Source: JAFEDN01 sp963832945
GTDB lineage: Bacteria > Pseudomonadota > Gammaproteobacteria > Coxiellales > Coxiellaceae
Direction of reading: 5' to 3'
Assembly: GCA_963832945.1 (NCBI GenBank)
Contig: CAWHVV010000007.1
Location: forward strand, 558,001 to 622,000
Length of the DNA stretch: 64,000 nucleotides
In this document: piece by piece, positions 44,836-53,447 of the stretch
How the letters are laid out: each line of letters opens with the position of its first letter
How positions within the stretch are numbered: position 1 is the first letter of the stretch
Made by a program: the position numbers and the translations under genes
Notes under the pieces: generated by a model
Seen by the model: only the letters and a program-made list of their open reading frames with translations
What the model was told of the DNA's origin: nothing
The model's database searches: none

Positions 44836-47406
44836 ATGATTATGACTGCAATCCTGAGTCCACTCAATCAGCATACGCCAATGATGCAACAATATCTGCA
44901 GCTTAAGGCGCAATATCCACAGACACTACTGTTTTACCGGATGGGTGATTTTTACGAATTATTTTATCAGGATGCCGTGCGTGTCGCCAAATTACTCAAT
45001 ATCACTTTGACCCAACGCGGCCAGTCCGCGGGCGAACCCATTCCCATGGCGGGCGTCCCTTATCACGCACTGGAAAATTATCTGGCCAAACTCGTCCGGC
45101 TGGGCGAGTCCGTGGTTATTTGTGAGCAAACCGGAAATCCCGAAGCCGGTAAGGGACCGGTGAGCCGGGAGGTCACGCGGATTATAACGCCGGGCACGGT
45201 CAGCGATGAAGCCCTGCTGGAAGAGCATCACGATAACCATTTGATGGCTATCGCCGAGCAGGGCGAAACCTATGGTCTGGCTGTTTTCGATATCACCAAC
45301 GGCCGTTTTACCGTAGCCGAAGTCAGTGGCAAACCGGCGCTTCTGGCGGAATTGGAACGGATCAAGCCTCGCGAACTTTTAGTCAGTGAAAACAGTCTGG
45401 ATGCCGAGATGCGCCGGGCAGACTGTGCCTTACAACGGCGTCCGCCGTGGGAGTTCGATCACAGCACCGCGCTGTCCTTACTCTGCCGCCAGTTCGGCAC
45501 TCAGGATTTAGCTGCGTTCGGGGTCAGTCATTTACCTCTGGCGATTCGAGCTGCCGGTTGCCTGCTGCAATATCTGCAATACACCCAGCGTTCGGCGCTG
45601 CCTCATCTGCAAACCATGCGGGTGGAGAATCATCAGGCTTATGTGTCGTTAGACGCAGCAACCCGCCGCAATCTGGAATTAACCCAGAATTTTAACGGTG
45701 GCCGCGAACATTGTTTAGCCGGGGTCATTGACCGCACTAAAACTGCCATGGGTGCGCGGCTGCTACGCCGCTGGCTAAACCAGCCGGTCCGCGATCAAAA
45801 TCAGCTACGCGACAGACAGCTCTGTGTTCAGGAATTTCTCCAGTCAAATCTGCACGATGACATCCGGCAAACTTTAACCGGTTGCGGCGACATGGAGCGG
45901 ATTTTAGCCCGGGTGGCTCTCGGCTCGGCCAGGCCTCGGGATTTAACCAGTTTGCGTCATACATTAAGTTTATTGCCGGCCCTGCACCATACGTTAATGA
46001 AAAGTCAGGCAGAAAGACTGGGATATCTGGACCGTCAACTCGGCCAGTTCAGTCACCTGCATCAGGTATTAACGAGAGCGCTTGTCGAATTGCCGCCCGC
46101 CGTTATCCGTGAAGGCGGGGTGATTAAAGAAGGCTATGATCAAACACTGGACGGCCTGCGTAATTTAAGTAACAACAGCCAGGAATTTTTATTAAATTTA
46201 GAACGTCAGGAACGGGAAAGAACCAAAATCAGCACTTTGAAGATCGGTTATAATCGGGTCCACGGTTATTTTATTGAAATTTCCCGGCAACAGGCTGCGC
46301 AGGCTCCCACCGAATATATCCGGCGTCAGACTCTAAAAAATGCTGAGCGTTACATCACTCCTGAACTGAAAACCTACGAGGATCAGGTCCTGAGCAGCCA
46401 GTCCCGCGCGCTGGCGCAGGAAAAAATGCTCTACGAGGCGCTGCTGGCAGAAATCAATCTGTCGTTGTCACCCCTGCAGGATTGCGCGGCGGCGCTGGCC
46501 GAACTGGATGTTCTCAGCAATTTTGCTCAATGCGCGCAAACCCTCAACTGGTCCAGACCGGAATTTACCGAGTCTCCGGGCATTGTGATTAAAGGCGGGC
46601 GCCATCCGGTCATCGAACAGGCCCTGGATAATCCCTTTATCGCGAATGACACGGAATTGAATGGCCATCGGCGCATGTTGATGATAACCGGCCCAAATAT
46701 GGGGGGAAAATCCACGTATATGCGGCAAACGGCTTTGATCGTGCTTTTAGCCTATATTGGCAGTTATGTCCCGGCTGATGCCGCGTTGATTGGTCCGGTT
46801 GATCGGATTTTCACTCGCATCGGCGCCGCCGACGACCTGGCCAGCGGGCGCTCAACGTTTATGGTAGAAATGACCGAAACCGCCAACATTCTGCGCAACG
46901 CCACCGACCAAAGTCTGGTGCTGATGGATGAAATTGGCCGCGGCACCAGTACCTTCGATGGCTTATCCCTGGCATGGGCATGCGCCGCGCATTTAGCCAC
47001 GGTGATCAAGGCGTTTACCTTATTCGCCACCCATTATTTTGAATTGACGGCATTAGCGGACACCCTGCCCGATGTGGCCAACGTCCACCTCGATGCGGCA
47101 GAATATGGGGAACGAATTGTGTTTCTGCATGCCGTGAAAGAAGGGCCCGCCAATCAGAGTTACGGATTGCAGGTAGCGCAACTGGCCGGCGTGCCTCAAG
47201 GGGTGATTCAAAATGCCAGGATCAAATTGCGCGAACTGGAAGCGCAGGCGCCACACGCCATGCCACGCCAGGCGCCTTATCAGGAATCTTTGCCTATTGA
47301 CCCATTGCCGCATCCCGTCCTGGAAACGCTTTCACGCCTCAAACCCGATGAACTCACGCCTAAACAGGGGCTGGAAATTCTGTATCAGCTTATTAATCAG
47401 CTTTAG
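44836..47406 (+). CDS. mutS: DNA mismatch repair protein MutS
   Basis: 856 residues from ATG 44836, preceded by AAGGA; residues upstream in the same frame are not conserved and were excluded. Mismatch recognition is by the N-terminal FYRMGDFYELF loop (Phe-x-Glu type). The core and lever domains follow, then Walker A GPNMGGKSTYMRQ, Walker B LVLMDEIGRGTSTFDG, and a C-terminal dimer tail with SRLKPDELTPKQGLEILYQL. It is divergent from pncC, a usual arrangement. A hairpin repeat follows the stop. Confidence 0.97.
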   Translation: MIMTAILSPLNQHTPMMQQYLQLKAQYPQTLLFYRMGDFYELFYQDAVRVAKLLNITLTQRGQSAGEPIPMAGVPYHALENYLAKLVRLGESVVICEQTGNPEAGKGPVSREVTRIITPGTVSDEALLEEHHDNHLMAIAEQGETYGLAVFDITNGRFTVAEVSGKPALLAELERIKPRELLVSENSLDAEMRRADCALQRRPPWEFDHSTALSLLCRQFGTQDLAAFGVSHLPLAIRAAGCLLQYLQYTQRSALPHLQTMRVENHQAYVSLDAATRRNLELTQNFNGGREHCLAGVIDRTKTAMGARLLRRWLNQPVRDQNQLRDRQLCVQEFLQSNLHDDIRQTLTGCGDMERILARVALGSARPRDLTSLRHTLSLLPALHHTLMKSQAERLGYLDRQLGQFSHLHQVLTRALVELPPAVIREGGVIKEGYDQTLDGLRNLSNNSQEFLLNLERQERERTKISTLKIGYNRVHGYFIEISRQQAAQAPTEYIRRQTLKNAERYITPELKTYEDQVLSSQSRALAQEKMLYEALLAEINLSLSPLQDCAAALAELDVLSNFAQCAQTLNWSRPEFTESPGIVIKGGRHPVIEQALDNPFIANDTELNGHRRMLMITGPNMGGKSTYMRQTALIVLLAYIGSYVPADAALIGPVDRIFTRIGAADDLASGRSTFMVEMTETANILRNATDQSLVLMDEIGRGTSTFDGLSLAWACAAHLATVIKAFTLFATHYFELTALADTLPDVANVHLDAAEYGERIVFLHAVKEGPANQSYGLQVAQLAGVPQGVIQNARIKLRELEAQAPHAMPRQAPYQESLPIDPLPHPVLETLSRLKPDELTPKQGLEILYQLINQL

Positions 47407-47411
47407 GATAA

Positions 47412-47468
47412 GGGGGTCAAGTCTCGAAAATTGAAAATCAAAGATTCGATTTTCGAGACTTGACCCCC
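47412..47468. repeat. Hairpin repeat with GGGGGTCAAGTCTCG ends, copy 2
   Basis: A perfect 20-nt outer stem: GGGGGTCAAGTCTCGAAAAT on the left, its complement at 47449-47468 on the right, with the inner part again self-complementary around GATTCG. It lies between the convergent mutS and kinase genes and would act as a bidirectional terminator-like structure. Confidence 0.85.
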
Positions 47469-47481
47469 TTTCCCCTTTTCG

Positions 47482-48819
47482 TTACGTGGGAGGGGGAGTA
47501 CAAGCAGATGAGGACATTGGCTCCTCCTCTCTAACCCTAAATAAACATGTAGGCGCAGCGAATAATCCAAGGATTCCATACAAACGGCCCAATCCAAAAT
47601 AACTGCTGCTGCCTCCTTCCCGTCTGACAATGCTTTCCTGTTGTTTCGCTTCCCCATACTCATCCTGCGGCGCCTGAATGTATGCTGATGGGTGCGCCGG
47701 TGGCGCAATGTTTCCCGGTGCAGTCATCAAGCTGGCCATCTCTATTATTCCGTTAGGCGAAGACGGGGCAATATACCCCGGTACAGTCGCCAAACTGCCC
47801 ACATCCATTGTTCCGTCAATTGGATCCTCAATTGGCGCCGTGTTTTGGGGCGCCGGCGGGGAAACATCCTCAAGCTTATTTATTTCATGCGCATACTTTT
47901 TCTTGTAAGCATCGGCATAAGCCTGTTCCAGTGAGCTGATGACCTCTTCAAGAGAAGGCCGTTTTTGAGGGTCCGTCTCCTGACAGGCCAGGCTTGCCTT
48001 CCACAATGCTTCAAAAATTATTTCTTCCTGTTCACTCAGGCCTTTAATTTCGGGTTTAGACAAATTTGGGTTGCCCTTTTCATCCACGGCTTTTGGAATT
48101 TCTTTAGAGATGATCTCTCTTATCACTAATCCGAAGCTATAAATGTCTGATTTTTGAGATATATAACTGTCCTTCTGCTGTTTTTGTTCCGGGGACATCC
48201 AGCGCAGAGTTCCTATGCAAGAAACGTCAACTTTATCGGCGTCTTTGGCCAGGATGGCGGCGCCCAGGTCGCCAATTTTGGCTTCAGCCGATTTATTCAA
48301 TAACACATTCGGGGATTTTATGTCACCGTGAATGATCCCTAACCGATGAAGCTCTATCAAGCCCATTGCCACATCGATGGTAATTTGCAAACGCAGATCC
48401 CATGGCAGAGGATGATGGCTCTGTAGCAGTTCATATAAACTGCCAATGTGCATACGCTCCAGTACCAAGGCATAAAGGTGAGAATTCTGGAATTTTTCTT
48501 CACGGTTATCCACCTGCGAGTCCTGCCTTGCCAGACCCAATAAAGAAACGACGTGACCTGCCTGATCCTTTGTTGTTTTACTCAGCATTTCTATTTCTTT
48601 ATTAAACAGGGTTTTCCCGACATCTTTCGATACGAATTTTACCACGATCAGTTCTGTGGGCTCTAAAGAATAGACTGTGCCGGTGGCGCCTTTTCCCAAG
48701 ACATCCCCTGTGACCAGCCAGTTTGCGGAGGTCACTGTGGTGGTACCAGGTATCGCATATACGCTGCCTTTTTGTTCCAGCACGGGAGCCTTCGATGGTG
48801 TTGAATTCTCGTTTTTCAT
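47482..48819 (-). CDS. Eukaryotic-like (TKL-type) Ser/Thr protein kinase, PmrA-box effector candidate
   Basis: 445 residues. The kinase domain is at about 30-300, with Gly-loop GKGATGTVY, the ATP-binding Lys in VVKFV, catalytic loop HGDIKSPNVLL (HRD changed to HGD, KSPN as in tyrosine-kinase-like kinases), DLG for DFG, and GTLRWMSPEQ in place of APE. The Asp, Lys and Asn needed for catalysis are present, so it should be active. The C-terminal 140 residues are Pro/Ala-rich with two copies of an ASL-x-T-x-PG-x-IAP motif. There is no PASTA domain or membrane helix, unlike bacterial PknB. The PmrA-type promoter and TKL-like features point to a host-directed effector. Confidence 0.88.
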   Translation of the reverse strand: MKNENSTPSKAPVLEQKGSVYAIPGTTTVTSANWLVTGDVLGKGATGTVYSLEPTELIVVKFVSKDVGKTLFNKEIEMLSKTTKDQAGHVVSLLGLARQDSQVDNREEKFQNSHLYALVLERMHIGSLYELLQSHHPLPWDLRLQITIDVAMGLIELHRLGIIHGDIKSPNVLLNKSAEAKIGDLGAAILAKDADKVDVSCIGTLRWMSPEQKQQKDSYISQKSDIYSFGLVIREIISKEIPKAVDEKGNPNLSKPEIKGLSEQEEIIFEALWKASLACQETDPQKRPSLEEVISSLEQAYADAYKKKYAHEINKLEDVSPPAPQNTAPIEDPIDGTMDVGSLATVPGYIAPSSPNGIIEMASLMTAPGNIAPPAHPSAYIQAPQDEYGEAKQQESIVRREGGSSSYFGLGRLYGILGLFAAPTCLFRVREEEPMSSSACTPPPT

Positions 48820-48864
48820 TTTTAAACCTATTTATGATTATTTATTGACGGATATTATGAATTT

Positions 48865-48897
48865 ATTATACTTAGTAGATATTAAAGAAGTATTAAG
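48865..48897 (-). promoter_or_regulatory. PmrA-type box and minus 10 of the kinase gene
   Basis: On the minus strand CTTAAT-ACTTC-TTTAAT (48881-48897) fits YTTAAK-N5-YTTAAK. It is followed after exactly 10 nt by TATAAT (48865-48870). The kinase ATG is 46 nt further downstream. Same geometry as at 32250. Confidence 0.72.
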
Positions 48898-48953
48898 AGG
48901 AGGATGCGAAAAAACTTGCCCTGGGGATTGGGACCTGATATAATTTGCAAAAT

Positions 48954-49625
48954 ATGCTTCAAGCAATTATTTTCGATTTTGACGGCGTCATAGTGGATAG
49001 TGAGCCGTTACATTTTAAAGCCACACAGAGCGTTCTTAGTCCTCTTGGAGTTTCCATAGACTCTCGAACGTACCTTCATGAATGCACCGGTAATCCGGAT
49101 CTGGAAAATTTTCGGCGGATCTGTGCCAAATTTCAGTTAAGTCTCGAAGAAAGCTACATTCACAGTCTGGTACAGGCGAAAACCGGCCATTATCGAGAGT
49201 TACTAAAAACTCAGGTGCAGGCGTGTCCGGGCGTTATTCCACTCATCAAAAACGCAGCTCACCACTACCCATTAGCCATTTGTTCCGGCAGCTACAAAAA
49301 TGAAATCAGTCAGTTACTCACACTGATCGACAGTGAAGATTTAACTCAATATTTTAAGCATTTGGTCACCATTGAAGACGTTTCCGCCGGGAAACCGGAC
49401 CCAGCGGGTTACCGATTGGCGGCAAACCATTTGAACGCCTTGCCGGAGTTTTGTTTGGCGATTGAAGATTCACCCGCCGGAATTATCGCTGCCAAGGCCG
49501 CGGGAATGACCGTGCTCGCAGTGACCACCAGCCATCCCCCGGAAAAACTGAGTCTGGCCGATCATTGCATCGACAGTCTGGCCGACATCACACTCGCGGA
49601 CCTCAACCAAATCTGCCTGTCATAA
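48954..49625 (+). CDS. HAD-family phosphatase, beta-phosphoglucomutase-like
   Basis: 223 residues from ATG 48954. HAD subfamily IA: motif I DFDGVIVDSEPLH with the nucleophile and acid Asp, motif II CSGS, motif III Lys in SAGKPDPAGY, motif IV IEDSPAGIIAAKAAGM. The cap is the C1 four-helix type. Related enzymes are phosphoglycolate phosphatase-like or beta-phosphoglucomutase; the substrate cannot be read from sequence. It is divergent from the kinase and converges on rluB. Confidence 0.88.
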   Translation: MLQAIIFDFDGVIVDSEPLHFKATQSVLSPLGVSIDSRTYLHECTGNPDLENFRRICAKFQLSLEESYIHSLVQAKTGHYRELLKTQVQACPGVIPLIKNAAHHYPLAICSGSYKNEISQLLTLIDSEDLTQYFKHLVTIEDVSAGKPDPAGYRLAANHLNALPEFCLAIEDSPAGIIAAKAAGMTVLAVTTSHPPEKLSLADHCIDSLADITLADLNQICLS

Positions 49626-50361
49626 CTGGATCAGTTGTTTGATTAATGTTACCGGCAACTCCAGCCAGCTACCCTGCACTAACTCCCGAGGCAGCAGAAT
49701 GGGGCCAAAACGGATGCGAATCAACCGGCTCATGGTCAGGCCTTGAGATTCCAGCATGCGACGAATAAAACGGGGACGGCTTTCCGTAATCACCACGTGG
49801 TACCAGTGATTGGCGCCCTTTCCGCCGTCATCCAGTAACCGTTTAAAGCGTCCAATGCCATCTTCCAGCGTCACACCCTGCATTAGCCGGCTCGTGCTTT
49901 CATCGGTCATTTCGCCTAAAACCCGCACCGCATATTCATGCTCAACAGGTTGCGCAGGATTCATTAAGTGATTCGCCAGCTCGCCGTCATCGGTAAATAG
50001 CAGCAAACCAGCGGTATTGACATCGAGACGGCCAGACGCTTATCCACCGTCCGCGTTTTAAGGGCGGCAATGCGGAAAAAACAGTGGGCCGCCCCTGCTC
50101 GTCCTGGCGGGTACATATTTCGCCGATCCGCTTATGATAAAGTATGACACGCGGAGTTTTACGTTCTTCCGGCACAGAAGTGTGGATAACCCGTCCATCC
50201 ACACGAATCATGTCGCTGGAACTTACCCGGTCTCCCAATTGTGCGGTACGCCCATTAACAGAAACCCTGCCATCCAGAATCCATTGTTCCAGGGACCGGC
50301 GAGAACCCAGTCCTTCTCTGGCCAATACTTTTTGTAATTTTTCAGTTTTATGATTACTCAT
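49620..50361 (-). pseudogene. rluB: 23S rRNA pseudouridine synthase RluB, one frameshift
   Basis: N-terminal S4 RNA-binding domain (LQKVLAREGLGSRRSLEQWI, then GRVSVNGRTAQLGDRV). It is followed by the start of the RsuA/RluB catalytic domain. The frame breaks at about 50034 (GRWISV then WPSRCQY), while the other frame continues GRLDVNTAGLLLFTDDGELA, carrying the catalytic Asp in GRLDVNTxGL, to the stop at 49620. One inserted T explains the break. The catalytic Asp sits right after the shift, so a real frameshift would abolish activity. It overlaps scpB by 4 nt in the conserved scpA-scpB-rluB operon. Confidence 0.87.
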
Positions 50362-51005
50362 TCAGATACCACTTCTTCTGTTTCGGGAATAAAAACTTCC
50401 AGCTGTAACTGTTCGGCAAGATGCTGTTCCAGTTGCTCCATATCGCGAGGTTCCTGCAAAGCCGGCAATTCAGTCAGGGTTTTCAGGTTAAAATCATCTA
50501 AAAATTTCCGGGTGGTTGCGTATAACGCCGGTTTGCCAGGAACATCCCGCTGCCCTACCACGCGAACCCATTCTAATTCCAGAAGAGATTTAATGATTTG
50601 CGTACTCACTGCCACCCCGCGGATTTCTTCGATTTCTCCCCGGGTTAACGGCTGACGGTAGACTATAAGCGCCAGTGTTTCTAAAAACGCCCGCGAATAA
50701 CGCCCGGATTTACGGGCGTGTAATCTTTGCAGCCAGGACGTGAATTCGACGCGTGCCTGAAAACGATAACCGCTGGCGACTTCCACCAGTTCAATACCCC
50801 GGTCGTGATAGCGCTCTCCGAGAGTTTTCAGCAACAGCCGCAGCTCCGGCGCCGGAATTTTTGAACCCTCCGGCAATGGGTCTTCCTGCCCGGTAATTCC
50901 GCCGGTTGCCTGGTCCGCGGTTAACTGCTGGAGACGTTCAATGGATACCGGCTCGCCTGCAGTAAATAAAATAGCCTCTATAATCTGCTCTAAATTGACA
51001 GTCAT
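50358..51005 (-). CDS. scpB: Segregation and condensation protein ScpB
   Basis: 215 residues, a kleisin-interacting winged-helix protein. It shows the family N-terminus LEQIIEAILFTAGEPVSIER, the central YRFQARVEFTSWLQRL, and RAFLETLALIVYRQPLTRGE, then IEEIRGV in the second winged helix. It acts with ScpA and SMC in chromosome condensation. The acidic tail is usual. It starts 3 nt after scpA and overlaps rluB. Confidence 0.93.
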   Translation of the reverse strand: MTVNLEQIIEAILFTAGEPVSIERLQQLTADQATGGITGQEDPLPEGSKIPAPELRLLLKTLGERYHDRGIELVEVASGYRFQARVEFTSWLQRLHARKSGRYSRAFLETLALIVYRQPLTRGEIEEIRGVAVSTQIIKSLLELEWVRVVGQRDVPGKPALYATTRKFLDDFNLKTLTELPALQEPRDMEQLEQHLAEQLQLEVFIPETEEVVSE

Positions 51006-51008
51006 AAG

Positions 51009-51794
51009 TTACCCTTTAGCTTTGATATAAACGGGCGCAAAAGGCTGGGTTTGTGTGAGTTCGATAGCCGATTGCCTCACCAACTCCAGTATCGCGATTA
51101 ATGTAACGGCCACTCCCATACTGCCTTCCTGCGCGCGAAAAAAACGGGTAAATTCGCTAAATTCACGCGAACTGAGCTGGTTGAGCACCATCGTCATCCG
51201 CTCGCGGATCGATAATATTTCCGGGGTGACGTGATGGTGGGCAAATAATTTGGTCCGTTCCACCACGGCCTGGAAAGCCACCAGGATATCGTGCAGAGAG
51301 ACTTCCGGTTTGACAGCCTCCCTATGCAAAGGAGGCGAATCGGCGTCGGCGACAAAAATATCGCGCTCCACGCGCGGCAATTGGTCCAGATCGTTGGCCG
51401 CTTTCTGAAACCGTTCGTATTCCTGCAAGCGGCGGACCAGTTCCGCACGGGGGTCCTGTTCCTCCGTTTCCTCAGATGTGGCCGGCCTAGGCAGGAGCAG
51501 GCGCGATTTTATTTCGGCCAGCATTGCCGCCATCAACAGATACTCCGCGGCAAGCTCCAGCCGCAGTTCCTGCATGAGTTCAATATATTTCATGTATTGG
51601 CGGGTAATATCGGCGATTGGAATATTTAAAATATCAAAATTCTCCTTCCGGATCAGGTAAAGCAATAAATCCAGAGGACCTTCGAAAGCTTCAAGAAATA
51701 TGCGTAATGCTTCGGGTGGAATGTACAGATCCTGCGGCAGTTCGATAAGTCGCTCGCCATTCACCCTGGCCGTTAATAATTCATGTTCAGACAC
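51009..51794 (-). CDS. scpA: Segregation and condensation protein ScpA
   Basis: 261-residue kleisin that bridges SMC heads. The conserved N-terminus FEGPLDLLLYLIRKENFDIL, then NIPIADITRQYMKYI, sits at about 34-71, followed by LAAEYLLMAAMLAEIKSRLL. The C-terminal winged helix includes VAVTLIAILELVRQSAIELT. First gene of scpA-scpB-rluB; the YrdC-family gene lies 38 nt upstream on the same strand. Confidence 0.94.
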   Translation of the reverse strand: MSEHELLTARVNGERLIELPQDLYIPPEALRIFLEAFEGPLDLLLYLIRKENFDILNIPIADITRQYMKYIELMQELRLELAAEYLLMAAMLAEIKSRLLLPRPATSEETEEQDPRAELVRRLQEYERFQKAANDLDQLPRVERDIFVADADSPPLHREAVKPEVSLHDILVAFQAVVERTKLFAHHHVTPEILSIRERMTMVLNQLSSREFSEFTRFFRAQEGSMGVAVTLIAILELVRQSAIELTQTQPFAPVYIKAKG

Positions 51795-51832
51795 AACATC
51801 CCCGCTCTATTTAAAAAAGATATTTTAACACA

Positions 51833-52453
51833 TTATTCAAAGCTACTGACATCGCCTCCGCCGACACGGATGATCTGCGGCGGGTTTTGAGTCAGGTCGA
51901 CGACGCTGGTGGGAACGCCGCTGCAGGCCCCGCCGTCTATAATCACATCAACCTGACGCTGAAACGCCTCGTAAATCTCATCCATATCGGCCATGGGGGC
52001 TTCATGACCGGGCGAAATTAAAGTGACACTCATGAGGGGTTCTCCCAAAGCAGACAATAAAGCCTGACTGATGGGATGATCCGGCACCCGCAGGCCGATG
52101 GTACGCCGACGCGGGTGCACCAGTCGCCGTGGAACTTCTTTAGTCGCTTCCAGAATAAAAGTATAAGGCCCGGGCGTATACGCCTTGAGCAGGCGAAATG
52201 CCGGATTATCGACCCGGGCATACACCGACAATTGTGATAAATCATGACACACTAAAGTGAAATGATGGTGCTTATCCAGTTGACGGATATGGCGAATGCG
52301 CTCACCCGCCGTTTTATCACCCAGATGACACCCGAGCGCATAAGCAGAATCCGTCGGATAAATAATAACCCCACCTTCCTGCACCACCCGGACCGCCTGT
52401 TGAATTAATCGCAATTGGGGATTTTGAGGATGGATAATTAACTTTTGAGTCAT
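51833..52453 (-). CDS. YrdC/Sua5-family protein, YciO-like
   Basis: 206 residues from ATG 52453; an upstream in-frame start adds 14 unconserved residues. YrdC fold with VRVVQEGGVIIYPTDSAYAL near residue 20, RIRHIRQLDKHHHFTLVCHD, TPGPYTFILEATKEVPRR and RRTIGLRVPDHPISQALLSA. Family members make threonylcarbamoyl-AMP for tRNA t6A. The YciO subgroup, which this resembles by context (next to scpA and yciB), has uncertain activity, so TsaC function is not claimed. Confidence 0.85.
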   Translation of the reverse strand: MTQKLIIHPQNPQLRLIQQAVRVVQEGGVIIYPTDSAYALGCHLGDKTAGERIRHIRQLDKHHHFTLVCHDLSQLSVYARVDNPAFRLLKAYTPGPYTFILEATKEVPRRLVHPRRRTIGLRVPDHPISQALLSALGEPLMSVTLISPGHEAPMADMDEIYEAFQRQVDVIIDGGACSGVPTSVVDLTQNPPQIIRVGGGDVSSFE

Positions 52454-52532
52454 AAAATAATAATAGCATTTGGTTGCTTCCGAAAGTAAGGTCATGTAGA
52501 GTTTTCATTTTTCATACCGGGATTGATCGATC

Positions 52533-53066
52533 ATGAAATTTTTATTTGATTATTTTCCAATTATTTGTTTTTTTGTCGCCTACAAATTTTCTAATATTTA
52601 TACTGCTACAGCGGTGACCATTGGGGCTTCATTGATCCAGTTAACTGTCTACTGGCTGATTCACCGGCGCTTTGAAACCCTGCACGCCCTGACTTTTGTT
52701 TTCATCGTCGTGCTGGGAGGTTCTACTCTCTTATTCCACAAAGATATTTTTATTAAATGGAAGCCCAGCGTTATCTATTGGATATTTGCCATCACTCTGA
52801 TCAGCAGTCAATTTTTTAGCGCAAAAACTCTGATGGAACGTATGTTAAGCAATAAAATTAATCTGAGCACCCGAATCTGGAGAAGGCTGAATATGAGTTG
52901 GGCTATATTTTTTGCCTTTCTGGGTTTTTTAAATCTCTATGTGGTTTACCATTTCGATACCAATGCCTGGGTTAACTTTAAATTATTCGGCACACTGGGC
53001 ATCATGCTGGTCTTTATTATTGCTCAGGCATTGTACATGACCCGGCACATGGAGCAGCAGAAATAA
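52533..53066 (+). CDS. yciB: Inner-membrane septation protein A (YciB/IspZ)
   Basis: 177-residue polytopic protein with about five membrane helices. The hallmark start MKFLFDYFPIICFFVAYKFS, the WKPSVIYWIFA loop and NLYVVYHFDTNAWVNFKLFG near the end are conserved in YciB. It is linked to cell-envelope synthesis and division in E. coli and Shigella. It is followed 1 nt later by yciI, the usual pairing. Confidence 0.93.
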   Translation: MKFLFDYFPIICFFVAYKFSNIYTATAVTIGASLIQLTVYWLIHRRFETLHALTFVFIVVLGGSTLLFHKDIFIKWKPSVIYWIFAITLISSQFFSAKTLMERMLSNKINLSTRIWRRLNMSWAIFFAFLGFLNLYVVYHFDTNAWVNFKLFGTLGIMLVFIIAQALYMTRHMEQQK

Positions 53067-53067
53067 A

Positions 53068-53367
53068 ATGTATTATGTCATTTATTGCGAGGACGCCCCC
53101 CACAGTTTTGAAAAACGTCGTAGCGTGCGTGCCGCTCATCTGCAGCATCTGGAAGCCTTAAAGCAGGAAAATCGTCTGTTATTGGCAGGCCCTCTTTACC
53201 AGCGCGATAGCGCCGAACCTTATCCATTTGATGTCAATGGTTCATTAATTATTGGTGAATTCGCGGACATTGAAGCCGCAAAAGCTTGGGCCGCTGCCGA
53301 CCCTTATGCGACTGCCGAAGTATTCGCCCGAATTACAGTCTCTCCTTTCAGAAAAGTGCTGCCATAG
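53068..53367 (+). CDS. YciI-family protein
   Basis: 99 residues, a ferredoxin-like alpha/beta barrel related to muconolactone isomerase. The conserved His/Asp pair is visible in RAAHLQHLEAL (His near residue 27) and the ADPYATAEVF segment near residue 75. The start MYYVIYCEDAP and AGPLY motif are typical. Biochemical function is not established. In many gammaproteobacteria the order is yciB-yciI-bolA; here two repeat-protein genes separate yciI from the bolA domain. Confidence 0.9.
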   Translation: MYYVIYCEDAPHSFEKRRSVRAAHLQHLEALKQENRLLLAGPLYQRDSAEPYPFDVNGSLIIGEFADIEAAKAWAAADPYATAEVFARITVSPFRKVLP

Positions 53368-53447
53368 TCTTTCATCAGTTTATCGAATCGGATATAATTT
53401 TTTTTCAAAATTCATTTTTACTGAATAATTATTAAAGGAGACAAGGG

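Noticed and set aside
53380..53447. PmrA box upstream of the repeat genes
   Set aside because: A TATAAT-like sequence exists near 53395 but no YTTAAK pair lies at the right distance.
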